Shown: positions 12,529 to 24,878 of the stretch, one piece after another
Layout: every line of letters starts with the position of its first letter
How positions within the stretch are numbered: the first letter of the stretch is position 1
Assembly (NCBI RefSeq): GCF_000276665.1
Contig: NW_004955438.1
Coordinates: 11,859,237 to 11,923,236, forward strand
Direction of reading: 5' to 3'
DNA from: Chinchilla lanigera
Lineage: Eukaryota > Chordata > Mammalia > Rodentia > Chinchillidae
DNA: 64,000 nucleotides
Translations under genes and position numbers: made by a program
Notes under the pieces: generated by a model
Database searches by the model: none
Told to the model about the DNA's origin: nothing
Seen by the model: the letters and a program-made list of their open reading frames with translations, nothing else

Positions 12529-12879
12529 CACACCCATAGTTTTCCCAGTGTAAGGTAGAAGTGGAAAGAAACACATGGCTGTAGTGAGATGAATGAAGAG
12601 TTAAGGGCAGAGCAAACTTCTGGGGAGAGAACATGGGAACATAGAGACTAAGGAGGCTTATGGGATGGAATACGCAAGCGTGCTTAGTTCTGAGATAAAA
12701 GCTACGTTTATAATTTTGTCTTTGATCTTCTAACCTCAGGGATGCACAGAGACCCACATGCATGGATGCATTGGTGAGATTGGCTGAGAAGACAAAGAAG
12801 ATGATAAGATCCCTCCATCCTGCTCGGTCCCGCAGCTGCAGAGAGGTCTTGAAGAAAACCCAACAGCCTGAACATGGCC

Positions 12880-13005
12880 CAGTGGTTCTTCAACTCAAAA
12901 ATGCTTAGGAACCACCTGAGCAATCTTAGGAAAAGGTAGACTCAGCTCCAGGAGGTCTGGGGAGAGGCCTGAGTGGTGATACAGTATTGCCCCCAAGCTC
13001 CCAAG
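12880..13005 (+). mobile_element. hAT fossil, MER20-like
   Basis: CAGTGGTTCTTCAACTCAAA at the left end is the classic start of hAT-Charlie fossils. GAACCACCTGAGCAATCTTAG follows, as in MER20. The right end is unclear. Confidence 0.55.
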
Positions 13006-13539
13006 AAAAGCACAGGTGGCAAGTTCTCGTGTCACAGCAAAGAGCTAGACCCGGCTATCTGTTCTACGCAGCAGACACAGTTTGAAGTGATTATATTAAA
13101 ACTTAGATGAATTCAAGGTTTGGTTCCTCAGAAACACTGGCCACATCTCAACAGCTCCATGTGACTACAGCTACGCAATGGACAGTGCAGTTAAAGAGCA
13201 TTTCTACCAGTGCGGAGTTCTACTGTACTATGCGATTTCTGGAGTTCCTCCACTCACATGCCCCTCCCAACACACACAAACTCACACAGCACCTCATACC
13301 ACCATCTCCGCTCAGGAGGAGTCCTTCCTGTGCTTAGGCTTTAGCCTCTAATTCTGCAGTGTATCAAAGATTCCCTAAGGGCCCAAGGTACCAGGCTGGC
13401 AGGACTCTTTCTCCCATCTTCCTATTTCGTGAGAGTATGCTCATAAATAGTTCTGTGCAGAGAAGATGCAGAAGCACTCTCATTATTAAGGGAGCATGCC
13501 GCTAGAAGGTAAAGGAAATATAAGCGGACACTTTATTGA

Positions 13540-13700
13540 AGTATCTCAGTGTACGACACACCACTTATCATCTCACTGGGTGGCAGGGATTATCAGGCCA
13601 GTATTACAGATCAATGCCAGAGACCAAGAGAGGGAATGCTGCATGCCCCAACATCACAGAGCCAGTGACAGTGGCAGATGGCTTTGCTCTAGATGTGTGT
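13540..13700 (-). repeat. Possible MIR SINE
   Basis: GGGATTATCAGGCCAGTATTACAGATCAATGCC and ACATCACAGAGCCAGTGAC (each read as a degraded piece) follow the order of an antisense MIR. Strongly diverged. Confidence 0.4.
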
Positions 13701-14034
13701 GGCTCTCAAGTTGTGTGACCTGCTCTTGGGGACCAGACTCTGCCCTGCCACTGTCCCTAGCTTTGCACTGGTTCTGCATCTTGTCTGTACTGAACTATTT
13801 ATGAATATACTTGCAGGAAGTGGGGAGATGGGGGAGTCCCAGCAGCCTCGGTTGCTTGGAACACAGCAGCTCTGACACAGAGGGTGTGATCCACCTCCCA
13901 ACCCTGAAAACAGCCACATGTAGGACATGAATCATGGAATACTAGAACCACAGGTACTGGGTGGGAACCTTTAATGCAGAAAGCACTTTTATACATGATA
14001 AAAAGCACAAGTAGCCATTTATCTAGTGCATTCT

Positions 14035-14130
14035 GATTCATCAAATATTTACTGAACAGCTACCATGTGCCAGGCACTACGGAGGACCTAGAGGTAAATA
14101 AAGTATCAGATCCCTTACTTCCTGGGGGTC
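14035..14130 (-). repeat. L2 LINE fragment
   Basis: TCATCAAATATTTACTGAAC followed by ACCATGTGCCAGGCACTAC is the antisense signature of the L2 3' end. A second fragment with CAACAACTATTTATTGAGTGC lies at about 14815-14870. Confidence 0.7.
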
Positions 14131-14468
14131 ACAACTTCCTTCTTTCATAAGTGTTGTCAAAGAAAATAACTTCCCAAAGGCAGATGCCTTCACCTGTCCC
14201 CAACTTCAACTCTCTGAATATTAAAAAAAAAAAATTAAGCCATGAGAAATGGAGAAGATGTTAAGTATATTTTCAATCTAAATTTTAACTCTGCTGCATG
14301 CGCTGCTCTGAGAAGGGCGGTGATCACAACTCCTTATGGATTCACAGTATCCTTTCACTGTGGCTATCTGAATACTCGTCCAAGTCACAACCCACAATCC
14401 TTCAGCTGCCCACCAAGTCACCAAGAATGGGGTGTACACTCACAGGCGCAGTGGACTTCAGTCAAAAG

Positions 14469-14622
14469 TAATTAATTTTGTGATAGAAAATTGATCTCTC
14501 TTGTTCTCCTAATGCAAGCTCTGTCAAGAGAGTAAACAAACAGGGCTGTAATAATTAATTGAAAAGAAAGAGTCTAATTAAATTTTTATATTAGTGTACA
14601 TAATGGTCAGAAATAGTAAACA
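14469..14622. promoter_or_regulatory. Candidate enhancer: forkhead and homeodomain motif cluster
   Basis: In an AT-rich, apparently repeat-free block there are two perfect forkhead motifs GTAAACA (14532-14538, extended as GTAAACAAACA, and 14616-14622). There are also three TAATTA-type homeodomain cores (TAATTAATT at 14469, TAATTAATTG at 14552, TAATTA at 14575). The motifs are read directly; enhancer activity is inference. Confidence 0.35.
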
Positions 14623-15117
14623 TTGCTTTAAAAAAACAAAAAGAATCAGAGCTGTAAAACAGCTAAAAGCTCTATGGCTCTGCAGATAACCAGCAACCAC
14701 TGATCACTCTTTAGTGCAAACATAGCTTCAGCTCGTTTTCTAACCATAACAAATGGCACGGAGGAGAAAGACTAGAGAACCATGAAATATTTAACCGCTT
14801 ACAATGTGGCCCAACTCAACAACTATTTATTGAGTGCTTCCCCGTGCCTGACACTGCGATCCATCCATTCATTTCCCCAACATATACTGGGTTTCTAATA
14901 CACACACAACAGTCCCACTCACACACGCACACACACAGCCTGATGAAGGCCATGGCGTCTTTCCAGGTGGCTAAGTACAATCACCAGCTCTAGAAAATGA
15001 TTACAGTCTCGTAAGAGGAACAGCGCAGAGACACACGCCACCGCAATGTAAGGCCATAGATGCCAAGCAGCATCCAGGTGGTCAGGAAGTTTATTTTGAC
15101 ATACAGCAAGAGATCTT

Positions 15118-15218
15118 TTTTTTTTTTTTTTTTTTGGTGGGGAAGCTACTGGGAATTGAACTCAGGCCCTTGTGCTTGCCAGGCAGGTGCTTGTGCCACT
15201 GAGCTATATCCCTAGCCC
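15118..15218 (-). repeat. ID SINE with intact target duplication
   Basis: Antisense ID: a long T run, then GAATTGAACTCAGGCCC (B box) and GAGCTATATCCCTAGCCC (A-box end). It is flanked by a perfect 13-bp duplication AGCAAGAGATCTT (15105-15117 and 15219-15231). Confidence 0.95.
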
Positions 15219-15933
15219 AGCAAGAGATCTTACAATGGATTCCTAAAGAAGGTGTTATTTACCTCAAAAACAACTGAAATATTAATAAGCACACTATGTT
15301 ATCTTAAAGAAAGAAGAAAGAATGCTCTGAATATTTTTCCTAGTACAGTACTACATGACATGCCTAATGACCACAGATCTTATCCCTGGCTGGGTGCCCT
15401 GTTCTATGAGCTTGTCTTTGGGGTTATGAGTCCTAGAAAGCTGAGGATCTACACAAGATAGGTATAGAGTCAAGCTTTACACTACACTAAACTTACCTAC
15501 TGCTTGGAGCAGAAGGAGTGCAGAACTCTGACTTAATAGACTTTTACAATTCCACAGAGAGAAAGATCATGGGACACAGGATCTCTGCCCCAAAAAACCC
15601 TGTGGAAATAAGCCCTCTGAAGTTGACAAGGCTGTTATAAATAATATCTTCCTGTGGGGCTTCAAGGCAAGAGTGGTTTCATTCTTCAGACAACTGGTTT
15701 ATCCCTCAAGATGGGTCTCCAAGTGCCTCTAGCCTTCTAATCTTTCTGGCCAACTCTGGTAAGTTTCCTCACAGGTGCAAGTAATAGGGAAACTATCTTT
15801 AAAACTTACCATAAATCCTCCTCACAAAGACTGATAAACAGTGAGGTTGCTAGTCCTCAAATATTATTAGCCTAGATTGCCAGAAAAGACCTTAGAGTTG
15901 ATCCACTCCAACCACATTATTTTATTAGCCAAG

Positions 15934-16413
15934 AGTTATGGGTTGTCTCTAGATGTTCCCCCAAAGCCTCATGTGATCATAGGTGGGGCCTTTCAGAGGT
16001 GGCTGGACCTGGAGTGTGTGATGCTGGGATTAAGTGTGTGATGCTAAGATCAAGGGTGTGTGATCACTCAATCAGTCCACTGAGTGGTTTGGCAGAGTTC
16101 TGTAGATAATGGGTGTGATAATGGCTGTAGATAATGGGTGTGAGTGTTACCCCCACCCTAAGGTTATGCAATCAGGATGGAATATAAGGGACCAGAAGAA
16201 GGCTGCTGTAGTTGCTTGCTGCTTTTTCACTCCTTTGCTGCCTTGTTGCCTTCTGCCTGCCATGAACAGTTTCTCCTCTGCCAGGTCACCCTGCCTTGGG
16301 GCCAGCCGATTAAGGACTGAAACCTCTATAAACTGTGAGCCAAATAAACCTTTCCGCCTTTAACTTTGGGTATTGGGTATTTTGTCTCAGCAGTGAGAAA
16401 AGTACTCAAGACA
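15934..16413 (+). mobile_element. Solo LTR, ERVL-MaLR type
   Basis: About 480 bp beginning AGTTATGGGTTGTC and ending CTCAAGACA, flanked by a 5-bp duplication CCAAG (15929-15933 and 16414-16418) as expected for ERVL-class LTRs. It holds TGTTCCCCCAAAGCCTCATG near the left end, and CTGTGAGCCAAATAAACC (an AATAAA signal) near the right. No internal coding region remains. It is a sister of the LTR at 31452 and antisense to FOXN3. Confidence 0.85.
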
Positions 16414-16984
16414 CCAAGGAAGTACAATCCACTAAGATGAAGTGACTTGGGTTTACTGGGCTTAGTACACAGCTAATCAGGGATCGTGTCAACATAAGAG
16501 ACTCAGCTTTCAGATTCCCAGCATAGCGTCCCAGACCACATACCAGTGCCTTCCAAAATGTTAACACCCTCTAGGAAAAGCTTCAAAACAGGAAAAATAA
16601 ACCACCCTGTCTAAGTGACAGAAAATGGGTTTTCTATTGCCTTAGGTTTATCTCTAAGCCCATCTTCCTTACTGGAGGACACACTTTGATGCTAGAAAAG
16701 ATGGCTTAGTCATCCAGGCATTCCAAATAATGTGCAGAAAGCATAGCACAGCTCCAGGAACACTGACAAAGAGATGCTACAGCTAGCCCAGCCTGAGAAG
16801 GAAGAGGACATTTTGCTTTGTGGAGGATGGCACTGGAGAAGTATCAGAGGCTCTAGAATAATTAAACCAGAAAGAATTCTGTGATCCTATCAATTAGGAT
16901 CACCACACACCTTGGCATGAGATGGGCACCACAGATGACCCTAGTCAAATCAGGGCCAGTCATTTAATAAGATGGAGGGCAGGA

Positions 16985-17085
16985 GGTACCATCTCCATTT
17001 AGATAAGGGAAAGAGAGACATAAAGAAATGAATTAAGTAACTTGCCCAATCATGCAGCCAAACTATCGGCACAAGCAGACAAGAA
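16985..17085 (-). repeat. MIR fragment
   Basis: CCATCTCCATTTAGATAAGG and AATTAAGTAACTTGCCCAAT match the antisense order of a MIR 5' part. Confidence 0.6.
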
Positions 17086-17488
17086 CAGGCACTATTCACT
17101 CTGCCCACCTGTTCCTGCCCTGCTTATAATCACAAAGGGCCCACCACGCTATTCAGGAGAAGCAGCAACAGAGAACAAGTAAGAGGCTATAGACCCTCTC
17201 CAAGATGCAATTCTCTAGCAGACAGACCCTAGCAGAAGTCATGTTGCCTAAGACATAACTAAACATCCACCCTGGAGCAAACCTATGCAGGGGTCATGGA
17301 TTCACGGCATTAGGTTCTCCCTATTTATGACACTTTATACGTCCTTTAAAGATGTGAGTCATGCACTAATAAAGCAGGAATCTAACAAACAAAAAAACTC
17401 AAGTCTTTTCCAATATAACAACCAACAAAGTCCTCAACTTTGTAACATGTAACTCAGAATACAGCAGAAGAAATGTGTGGCTTGCCAG

Positions 17489-17688
17489 CAATCCTCAGCC
17501 AGGGGGACTTTATCTCTCAGGGAACATCTGACATTTTGTGCAGACATTTTGATCATTACAACTTGGAAGGTACAAGTGGCATCTGGTGGGTGGAAGCCAG
17601 AGATGTGTCTGAATGTCCTACGATGTACAGGACAGTCCTCCACAACGAAGAATTCTCTGGCCCCAAATGTCAACAAAACCAAGGTAGG
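17489..17688 (+). mobile_element. hAT fossil, MER5A-like
   Basis: The string series ACATCTGACATTTTGTGC, GTGGCATCTGGTGGGTGGAA, ACAGGACAGTCCTCCACAAC and TCTGGCCCCAAATGTCAA follows the MER5A order over about 200 bp. It is non-coding. The overlapping frames at 17473-17799 are translations of this fossil. Confidence 0.85.
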
Positions 17689-18789
17689 AAAAACCCTAAA
17701 ACTCACAAAGCTACGCTAAGAATATCAGGATCAATAGTTGGATATGTTGACCCAATTCAGGGAGATTCTACCAGGCATCCTTGCTTCCTTAGCACATGAG
17801 GCAAATGGCAGAGTAATGTAAAAATTAACTATTTCTGAAGCACATCCTTCGCTGCCAGTGAACTCGTTAAATATTTTCACTGGTCAGATTAGAAGCGTAT
17901 CTCTTTTATTATGGATGCCAATTTAGAGACCCCAGAGATACTGAGTCAGGGGCTGAAACTGAGACCTGTGGGTCAATACCAGTGAAGCAGCCAGAAGCAC
18001 AAGGGTGCCTGCTTGGCAGTGCGAACTCTCCAGAGTCTTCAGACAAAGCCAACGGCCCTCTCCCATCTGCTGCAACTTGTACAGGCAGAAACTGCCTTGC
18101 ATTGGGAGTTTAAAGACCTCAGTCAGCTCCAGGGAAGAAACACACATCCAAGTCCACTCTCCAGGCCCCCTTGCCCTCATTTCCAGGTTTCCCCAGTTCT
18201 TCTGATTCTCATACCCAGACACTTGAAGCAAGAACAGGGAATGGAGACAAGCACAAATCACTATAACTGACTCGGGGGTAGCAGTCTGTCACTCATGTTG
18301 CTACCTGCAGAGAGCCAGAGGTCTCTGAAGAAAGAGGAAGAGGAAAGAGAGAAAAGGCCACTTGTCTACATGTTAGGGTATAAAATCAGCTGAGGAAAGG
18401 GATAAAACCAAGAGAAAAACCCATAAAATGTTTTGTTTGGCTTTCCAAAAGCAAATTGTTCTTCGCCCAAATGCTGCCCATGGAAATCAGAGCTATTACC
18501 ATGTGAAAGGTCATTTGCTAAGCTTGACTAGCTGCTATAAAACCCATCACCTGTGGAAAAGCTAGCTGCGCTCCCTCGCCCGGGATTCTGCCATCAAGAC
18601 CAGAATTGGCCGCACCCACTCCAGACAGCCCTAGAGCCAGGGGCGTGTCTTGTTTGACTCCAAATCCTCACGCGTGGGCCCACACAGAGCAAGAACAGAA
18701 GGACTTGGGATGTTAGACTGTAAAGCCAGGTCTGTCCAAAAGAAATGCTGTGTTGCTCCTTTTACTATTCTTCTTCTGTGTCTGGCTTC
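17689..18789. other. Intronic sequence without recognised repeats
   Basis: Mostly unassigned. The part 18430-18570 is repeat-free, with motif-dense text such as ATGTGAAAGGTCATTTGC and a CACCTG E-box (18548-18553). It could be conserved non-coding DNA, which I cannot test here. Confidence 0.4.
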
Positions 18790-19220
18790 TTCTCGGGGTG
18801 TGTGATAAAACTGAACATAAATTGCCAATTTAACTATTTTTTGAATGCACAGTGCAGAGTGATTTAGCTCAATCCTGTGGCTGTGCAACGATCACCACTC
18901 TCTCCAGAACTATTTCATTCTGAACAGAAACTCCCTGTCCAACAATACTAAGTCCTCCGTCCCATGTATTCCCAGCCCCTTAGTAACCTCCGATTTACTT
19001 TCTGACTGTGGGAGTTTGGCTGTTCAAGGAACTTCATGTAAGTGGAATCATGCAATCATTGTCCTTTGGTAACTGGCTTATTTTACTTAGCACAATGTCC
19101 TCAGGGTTCATCCACTTGGTAGCACGCATCAGAACTTCATTCCTTTTAAAGGCTGAATACTATTCCTTTGTCCACACTTTGTTTTCCTATTGATCTGTGG
19201 GTGGCCACTTGGGTTTCTCC
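18790..19220 (-). mobile_element. L1 LINE fragment (old)
   Basis: Antisense L1 3' region: GTGCAACGATCACCACTCTC, AGTGGAATCATGCAATCATT, TTAGCACAATGTCCTCAGGG and GGCTGAATACTATTCCTTTG appear in the expected order. Same strand as FOXN3. Confidence 0.85.
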
Positions 19221-19811
19221 GAGTATTGTTTTGTAACAGGGTGGCTTGTGTACGTAACAGAGTACTGGGGTAGGGAAAGGAGGATCTGGAGCAGACTTAG
19301 ATTCTGTCACTAATACCCATGTGATCCTACACCCCATACAAGGCTCATTGTTTTGAGGAAGTGAATTAGAGCAGTGTTCTCCAAAAGAAATTTTGGACAT
19401 CATCTATAGCAAGCAACAGATGTTTCATTATGACTGACTTCACACAAGCACACATCAACAACTGAAACTTAAGTCTCACAAAACAGCTCTTGCTCTATGT
19501 GCACTCACTTGTATTTTCTGCTCTACTCTATTATTTTTCATTTTTAAAAAAGGATGGTTGCAGCCCCTGAATGGATTGCACCATCCATGAGTGAGAGGCA
19601 AGCCATACTCTGAGACACTGTCATTTTTTACTTCATTTTCTCAAGCGGATGTCCCTTGGAATATGCAGCGAGTGCGCCCCAAGTTTTAAAAAAATCTACT
19701 TAACAAAGAGTAGGAAACACTTATAGCTACCAAAATAAGTTATAAAGAGCGGCATTTTAAAAACTTACTGACCATGGAAAACTTCATGCTTACCAAAAAG
19801 TAAAGTCTGCA
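19221..19811. other. Intronic sequence without recognised genes
   Basis: Nothing assignable beyond short A/T runs. Confidence 0.45.
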
Positions 19812-20000
19812 CAAGGGATGGTGGTTCACTCCTTTGTAATCCCAGCACTCTGGGAGGCTGAGGCAAGAAGAACACAAGTTCAAAGAGAGTCTGGGCAACT
19901 TAGTGAGACCCTGTCTCAAAATGAAAACTAAAAAAGGTTTGAGGATGTCTCTCAGTGTGAAGCCCTGGGCTCAATCTCCAGTACCACAAGAAAAATAAAA
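19812..20000 (+). repeat. B1-dID dimeric SINE
   Basis: The B1 part (TAATCCCAGCACTCTGGGAG through GTGAGACCCTGTCTCAAAA) is followed after an A-rich linker by a shortened ID part ending CCCTGGGCTCAATCTCCAGT. The deletion inside the ID part defines the dID form. Confidence 0.9.
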
Positions 20001-20039
20001 AGTTCACAAGTGTTGTCAAGGATATAAAGCCATTATGGA

Positions 20040-20860
20040 AGTTCCTTTAAAATAGAAAAGCCATAAGATCTTGCTTATAAGCACATATGCCTACCTTGAG
20101 GAAGTATCTGCACAGCAATGGCCAGTGCAGCGGCGACAATATAATATTCACAGTAGCCAAGATCTGGAAACAACCTAAGTGCCCATCATACAGGAATGGA
20201 TACAGAAGATATGGGTTTACACAAAAAGATATTATTCAGCCTTAATCCTGTCATTTGCAACAACATGGATGAAGCTGGAGGACCTATGCTAAATGACATT
20301 AGCTAGGCAGACACAAATTCTGCTTGGTATCCCAACACTCAGGAGGCTGAGGCAGGAGGATCGATGCAAGTGCAAGGTCAATCTGGCTACACACTGAATG
20401 CAAGGCCAGCCTCAACTACACAGGGAGACCCTGTCTGGAAGAAAAAAAAAAAAAAAAGAAACAACTGCATGGCATCATTTATAAATGGAATCTAATAACA
20501 TTGAGCTCACAGACAAAAGAGAATAGATCAGTGGTCACCAGAGGCTGAAGGGTAAGGGAAGAAATTGGTCAAAGGGCAAAAACCTGTAGTTATCAGATGA
20601 GTCAGTTTTAGAGATATAATGCAGAGCATGGTAATTGTACCTAATAAGGATGTATTTATTGCAATTTGCTAAGAAAGTAGCTCTTGCGTATTTCTGCTAC
20701 ATGGGCATAAACTTACACACATGCACAAAACAGTGACAATGAAAGATAATGGATATGTTAATTAGCTTGACTGTGGCAATTATTTCACAGTGTAGACATG
20801 TATCAAGATGTTATGCTGGACACCTTAAACATATACAGTTTTTATTAGTCAGTTATACTT
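20040..20860 (+). mobile_element. L1 LINE 3' end, split by a SINE
   Basis: ORF2-end remnants (GGAAACAACCTAAGTGCCCA, AAAGATATTATTCAGCC, CAACATGGATGAAGCTGGAG) are followed, beyond the SINE at 20308-20460, by 3' UTR text (TTTATAAATGGAATCTAATA, GTGGTCACCAGAGGCTG). Frames are broken. Antisense to FOXN3. Confidence 0.85.
20308..20460 (+). repeat. B1 SINE inserted in L1
   Basis: ATCCCAACACTCAGGAGGCT through GGGAGACCCTGTCTGGAAG and an A run, with the internal B1 duplication visible (two CCAGCCT/CAATCTGGCTACAC-like units). It interrupts the L1 and is therefore younger than it. Confidence 0.85.
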
Positions 20861-21769
20861 CTACAGAGCTGGAGAGGTAAGAAGATAAACAGATTTATTT
20901 CCAAGACTTAAGTGCAAAAACAGCTCAACAGTCTAGCACATTCATTTCAGTTGATTCTCACAAATTTAGTATCACTCCTACACCTGTTCAGGTTATTGAA
21001 AACTTTCTCATGTGTTGTGTTTTGCCACCCAAGTGACCGATTCAGCCTAACACATACAGAACCAAAGTGGCCAGCAGAGCGTATCATTTCCTACAATCTA
21101 AGTCTGGCCCTAGCAAATACACAACTTCATAGCACTGGTGATAGTTATTTAAAATTTTTACACATCAAGATCAACCAAAATCATCTAGGTAGTTTTGGAA
21201 GGATCTTTACTGCTTATTCCTTAACGAAGTAAAATTAATTCTCTTGTCTTCAATCCTTTTTTTTTACTTCAATGTCAAATGGAGGATGCTAATTACATTA
21301 ATTCACTTTTACTGCACAAATGTTTACTGCATCTGTACAATAGTAGAGATTTACCTCAATGTTAGGTGTTTTGTTTTATTCAAAGAATGCTACCAAAATA
21401 TATCTATCTAACCACAAGGATTTTAAAAAAAACTCAAAACATGGGTTAGTCTTGCCCACTGTCCTCACAGACATATTTTCTTAAAAATTACATATATGAT
21501 TTGATAGCTGAAGTATGAAGATTTACTCCCAAGGATGACTGAATATTTAAGGGGAAAAAAGAAAAAGAAAACTCTACAGTGGAATTCACAAAGAAGTTCA
21601 CTTATACTGCTTTGACTATCTTTCTCCTCACCTGAACAGTTGGCATAAATAATCTTCAGGTCATAAAACTTAAATTACCAGTTTGAGAAGTCTGAGTGAT
21701 TCTCCCCGATGTCACATTTATTTTTTTGTTTTGTTTTGTTTTGTTCTGTCTAAAATAGAAGCAATCCTT

Positions 21770-21804
<35 letters not shown>

Positions 21805-22139
21805 GAGGTCCATGGTTGCTCCTCTCTCTGTTTCACGGCCTTCATAGCTCTTCATCCACCCCCACAAATAAGTCTCAACTTCCTCCCTACCCTCCGCAGC
21901 CCTCCCAAGGCTCTCTCTTCAGTGTCATTGTCCTACTGTCTATGTCCCCGGCTTCAGATCTTCCTCTCCCATGGCTCGATCTCTCACCCCCTTCAGAACC
22001 GTCTTTAGGCTACAAAACCTAAATTGCCTTTTTCCCAAGTGCCCCACCATTTCCCCTTCCAAAAGCCCTGCACCTCAACTCTTAGATACCGAGAACAGCT
22101 CCCTAAAAGACAGTAAACACACAGTGACACAGTAGTGTG
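20861..22139. other. AT-rich intronic sequence with simple repeats
   Basis: No gene is seen. It holds a (TTTTG)n stretch (21720-21748) and a perfect (AC)n run (21772-21800), then a C-rich stretch (21815-22080). Confidence 0.5.
21772..21800. repeat. (AC)n microsatellite
   Basis: About 14 uninterrupted AC units, a likely polymorphic site. Confidence 0.97.
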
Positions 22140-22375
22140 GGAAGGGCTCGGGTTCTCGGGGACAGCAGCAAGAAGAGGCTGACCCAGGTCCTGGCTCAGC
22201 CACGGGCAAGCAAGGAACCACCTCTCTTGGTCCAAGTTCTCTCAAATTAAGAAATGACAATAAAATCTATCTCATCAGATTTTTAGAAGAATTAGGTGAG
22301 ACTGCATCTATGGTATCTATTATACCACGCATGGCACATAGTAAGTGTTTGATAAATGCTTTGTTGTCTGCCTTC
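22140..22375 (+). repeat. MIR SINE, near full length
   Basis: Sense order: GGGCTCGGGTTCTCGGGGAC, CCTGGCTCAGCCACGGGCAA, AATGACAATAAAATCTATCT and GGCACATAGTAAGTGTTTGA with ATAAATGC at the end. Confidence 0.7.
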
Positions 22376-23999
22376 CGCGCCAAAACCAGAATGCTTTAGA
22401 GTCCAAAGCAGGGAGGATGAAATAAATGTAAAATTCTTAACAATCCTACAGTGCTAAAGAGCTTACTTTCATAGATATTTCTTAGAAGTCTAGAAGATCA
22501 GGCAGAAATAGATTTTTGTCTTACTCAACATCAAAGAGTTGTATTAGAGAAATTCACTTGGTTTTCCTATAACTTTGGCTTCAACAACCTTGATGACAGA
22601 ACATGCCACATCTGAGAGATGAGGGCAAGAGGGGGTGGTGTCGGAAAGAGGAAACTTCAAAGGGCTTTAATAAGAATAAAATTCCACCAGCGTTACCATA
22701 TGTCCAATCCTTCCCCCTTCAAGAACACTCCATTAACAAGGTGGGGGGTGGCCGCTCAAGCCAGGGCTCCTTTGGTAGCCAGGATAGGACCTGTGGCCAG
22801 AGCACCTGCAGCAGAAGCCAGGGCCCTGGCACCACACAGGTGCCTTCTGAACACAGATGTGAAAATACAAAGACTGAAGATCTTCCTCTGCTAGCAGGTA
22901 GGGAAGGATAACATTTGGGGCTCTTTCTTCCAAAGGGATGAAAGTACAACAGCGAGATTCCCTGGGAGAGCAAAGTAAGACTGGGAGCAGGGAGGAGCTG
23001 CCTTTGTTCTCATCAAAGAAGAAAAGAATGTAGGGGGAAAGAAACTAATGAGTTACTGCCAAAAGATTTAAGCGCGGATTATGTATCTGGGAGAGAGCAC
23101 ACACAAGTGACTGTTTGGCCAGCCTGCAGTGAACACTTTTCCCACCATGATCTGGGGAGGGGAGCTTCCAGCCCTTACCTTTCAGGGCTTGTTCCACAGC
23201 CACAGAGAGCAGAGGGAGGCTTCTTTACAAAGGAATAAAGAAGGAGACAAAGCTGGAGCCACTCCTGGCCTTCTTCACCCCAAGCACATTTGCATTTTCT
23301 ATGGCAGCTCCAAAATGTTTCGTCCTCTGCAACATTTGGTGTGTGGAGTCAACGGCCTGGAATTTATAACCTTCCCAGCCCAGGGCAGCCTGATGGGTCT
23401 CTTAGGCTTCAACAGTGACCCGGTTCAAACAGTCAGGCTTCCTGCACACCTGGGGACGCACCAGGGCCTTGGCAGACAGATGGGGAAGGAGAAGGAGGCC
23501 AGAAACACCAACCCTGCCAAATGGCTAAACGATCTTGGGGGCGGGGGACACAGGGATCGTGCTTCTCCCTCCTGTCTAAACGCCCTTGGAGCTGCGGCTG
23601 GAAAGAGCGGGGTCACCAGCTCCTCGGGGCATTCCTCAGCAACTGGAAGAAAATATTCAGTGCTATTCTTATAAACGGTGCCAGGCCTTCTCAGGGAGAG
23701 CATTCCTAAATGGGCCCTGAAGAAGACCTGTATGCAAAATTCTGCTTCAAGCCCAGGGAGAAAGGCAGAGAGAGCTTACGAAGGGGCCAGGTTCTCAGAG
23801 ATCTTAAATAGATCTGTGTGGAGACTGGAGTATAAAGTATAAAAAGATGCTCTACAATGCGAAACCAGATCTACAAGGGCCAAACCGGTTTGCAGCATAG
23901 GCAAGAACAAGCCTAGGCAATTATCAAGAGTCTGGTGATGATAAGGAAACAGAAATCAAATTTATTGATTTTCTAGAGGGCAGGCCCAAGTGCTAAGCA
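22376..23999. other. Intronic sequence with the longest repeat-free open frame
   Basis: No known gene is recognised. A plus-strand frame of 181 codons (23129-23674) is free of obvious repeats, but its predicted protein (a Met-Asn-Thr-Phe start, low in recognisable motifs) matches no family I know and has no visible splice or promoter context. An overlapping minus frame exists. I treat it as a chance frame in GC-richer DNA. Confidence 0.4.
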
Positions 24000-24240
24000 C
24001 CTGATAGATCATTTTACTTCATTTAATCTCTGACTGTGGTATTCCTTTTTTTCAGTAGTACAGGTTTGCAGACATAATGATTACACTTGTCATGGGGAGT
24101 TGGTACATATACATAACATCTTCATTCTTTGTCCTTCCTCTGCCCTCCCCTCATCGGCCCATCTGTTCTGATGACACAACAGGATGACGAAACAGATGCT
24201 CAGAGAGTTCAGGTAGCTTGGTCAAGGCCATACAGCTAGG
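24000..24240 (-). repeat. MIR SINE split by a later insertion
   Basis: AAGTGCTAAGCACCTGATAG and TTACTTCATTTAATCTCTG (to about 24043) join in MIR order with GACGAAACAGATGCTCAGAG and GGCCATACAGCTAGGGC (from about 24184). The roughly 140 bp between, beginning with a T run and TCAGTAGTACAGG, looks like an antisense L1-type tail inserted into it. Confidence 0.65.
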
Positions 24241-24878
24241 GCGTGGCCAGGCAAGGCTGTAGGTGAGTCTTGTTCTGGGACTTGCTCCGGCCCTGGTGTG
24301 AAGGACCTGGCAGGGAGCCTGGAGACCATCAGACCCAAGCGGGATAGTGTGCAGTTCTCAGATCCTGCCCCACTACAGGCCAGGGAGGCAGAAGGACCTG
24401 CCAGGGGTGTGAAGCTCACAGAGACAGGCTTAGGAGACTTGTGGTTCTGATCCCTGGTCTACCACGGGGCAAGATGGAGGCAGGGGACAGAGTCACGCTT
24501 TGACAGCCTGACGTCATTAGATCCCTTTCATTTTTCTGCTTCCATGCTATTTCCCAACTGGCCCCTTCCTCCTGAGGATGTCACAGCTGCTGGGTCCATC
24601 TGCAGGACCAGCTCAGGCCAGCCCCACAGCAGGCACAGGTGGAGACAAGGCCGGGGGGGCAGTGGGCCAGAGCAGCCCACCGCTCCAAGGGGTGACTTTG
24701 CTGGAAAGTGTGAAGAAGGGGCAAAAAAAAAAAAAAAAATCTCTGTGTGCCTCAGTTTCCCTAAAGGTAGAAAAGGAAGGTGGTGAACAATTTCCGGCTC
24801 AGAAGAAAACTAAAAAAAGAAATTCTGCTCTCCTTATAGTTAAAAAAAAAATTCCTTTCACTCAGAAGCCCCGTAACT
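24241..24878. other. Intronic sequence without recognised genes
   Basis: Unassigned, with two A runs (24723-24739 and 24842-24850). The lysine-rich 142-codon frame (24578-25006) is a by-product of the A runs and the following polypurine tract. Confidence 0.45.

Noticed and set aside
12284..12763. 159-codon minus-strand frame
   Set aside because: It spans a TG simple repeat that translates to His/Thr and Pro/His runs; no family match.
23129..23674. 181-codon plus-strand open frame without obvious repeats
   Set aside because: No recognisable domain, no splice or promoter context, an overlapping minus frame, and a composition typical of chance frames in GC-richer DNA. A blastp and RNA-seq check would settle it.
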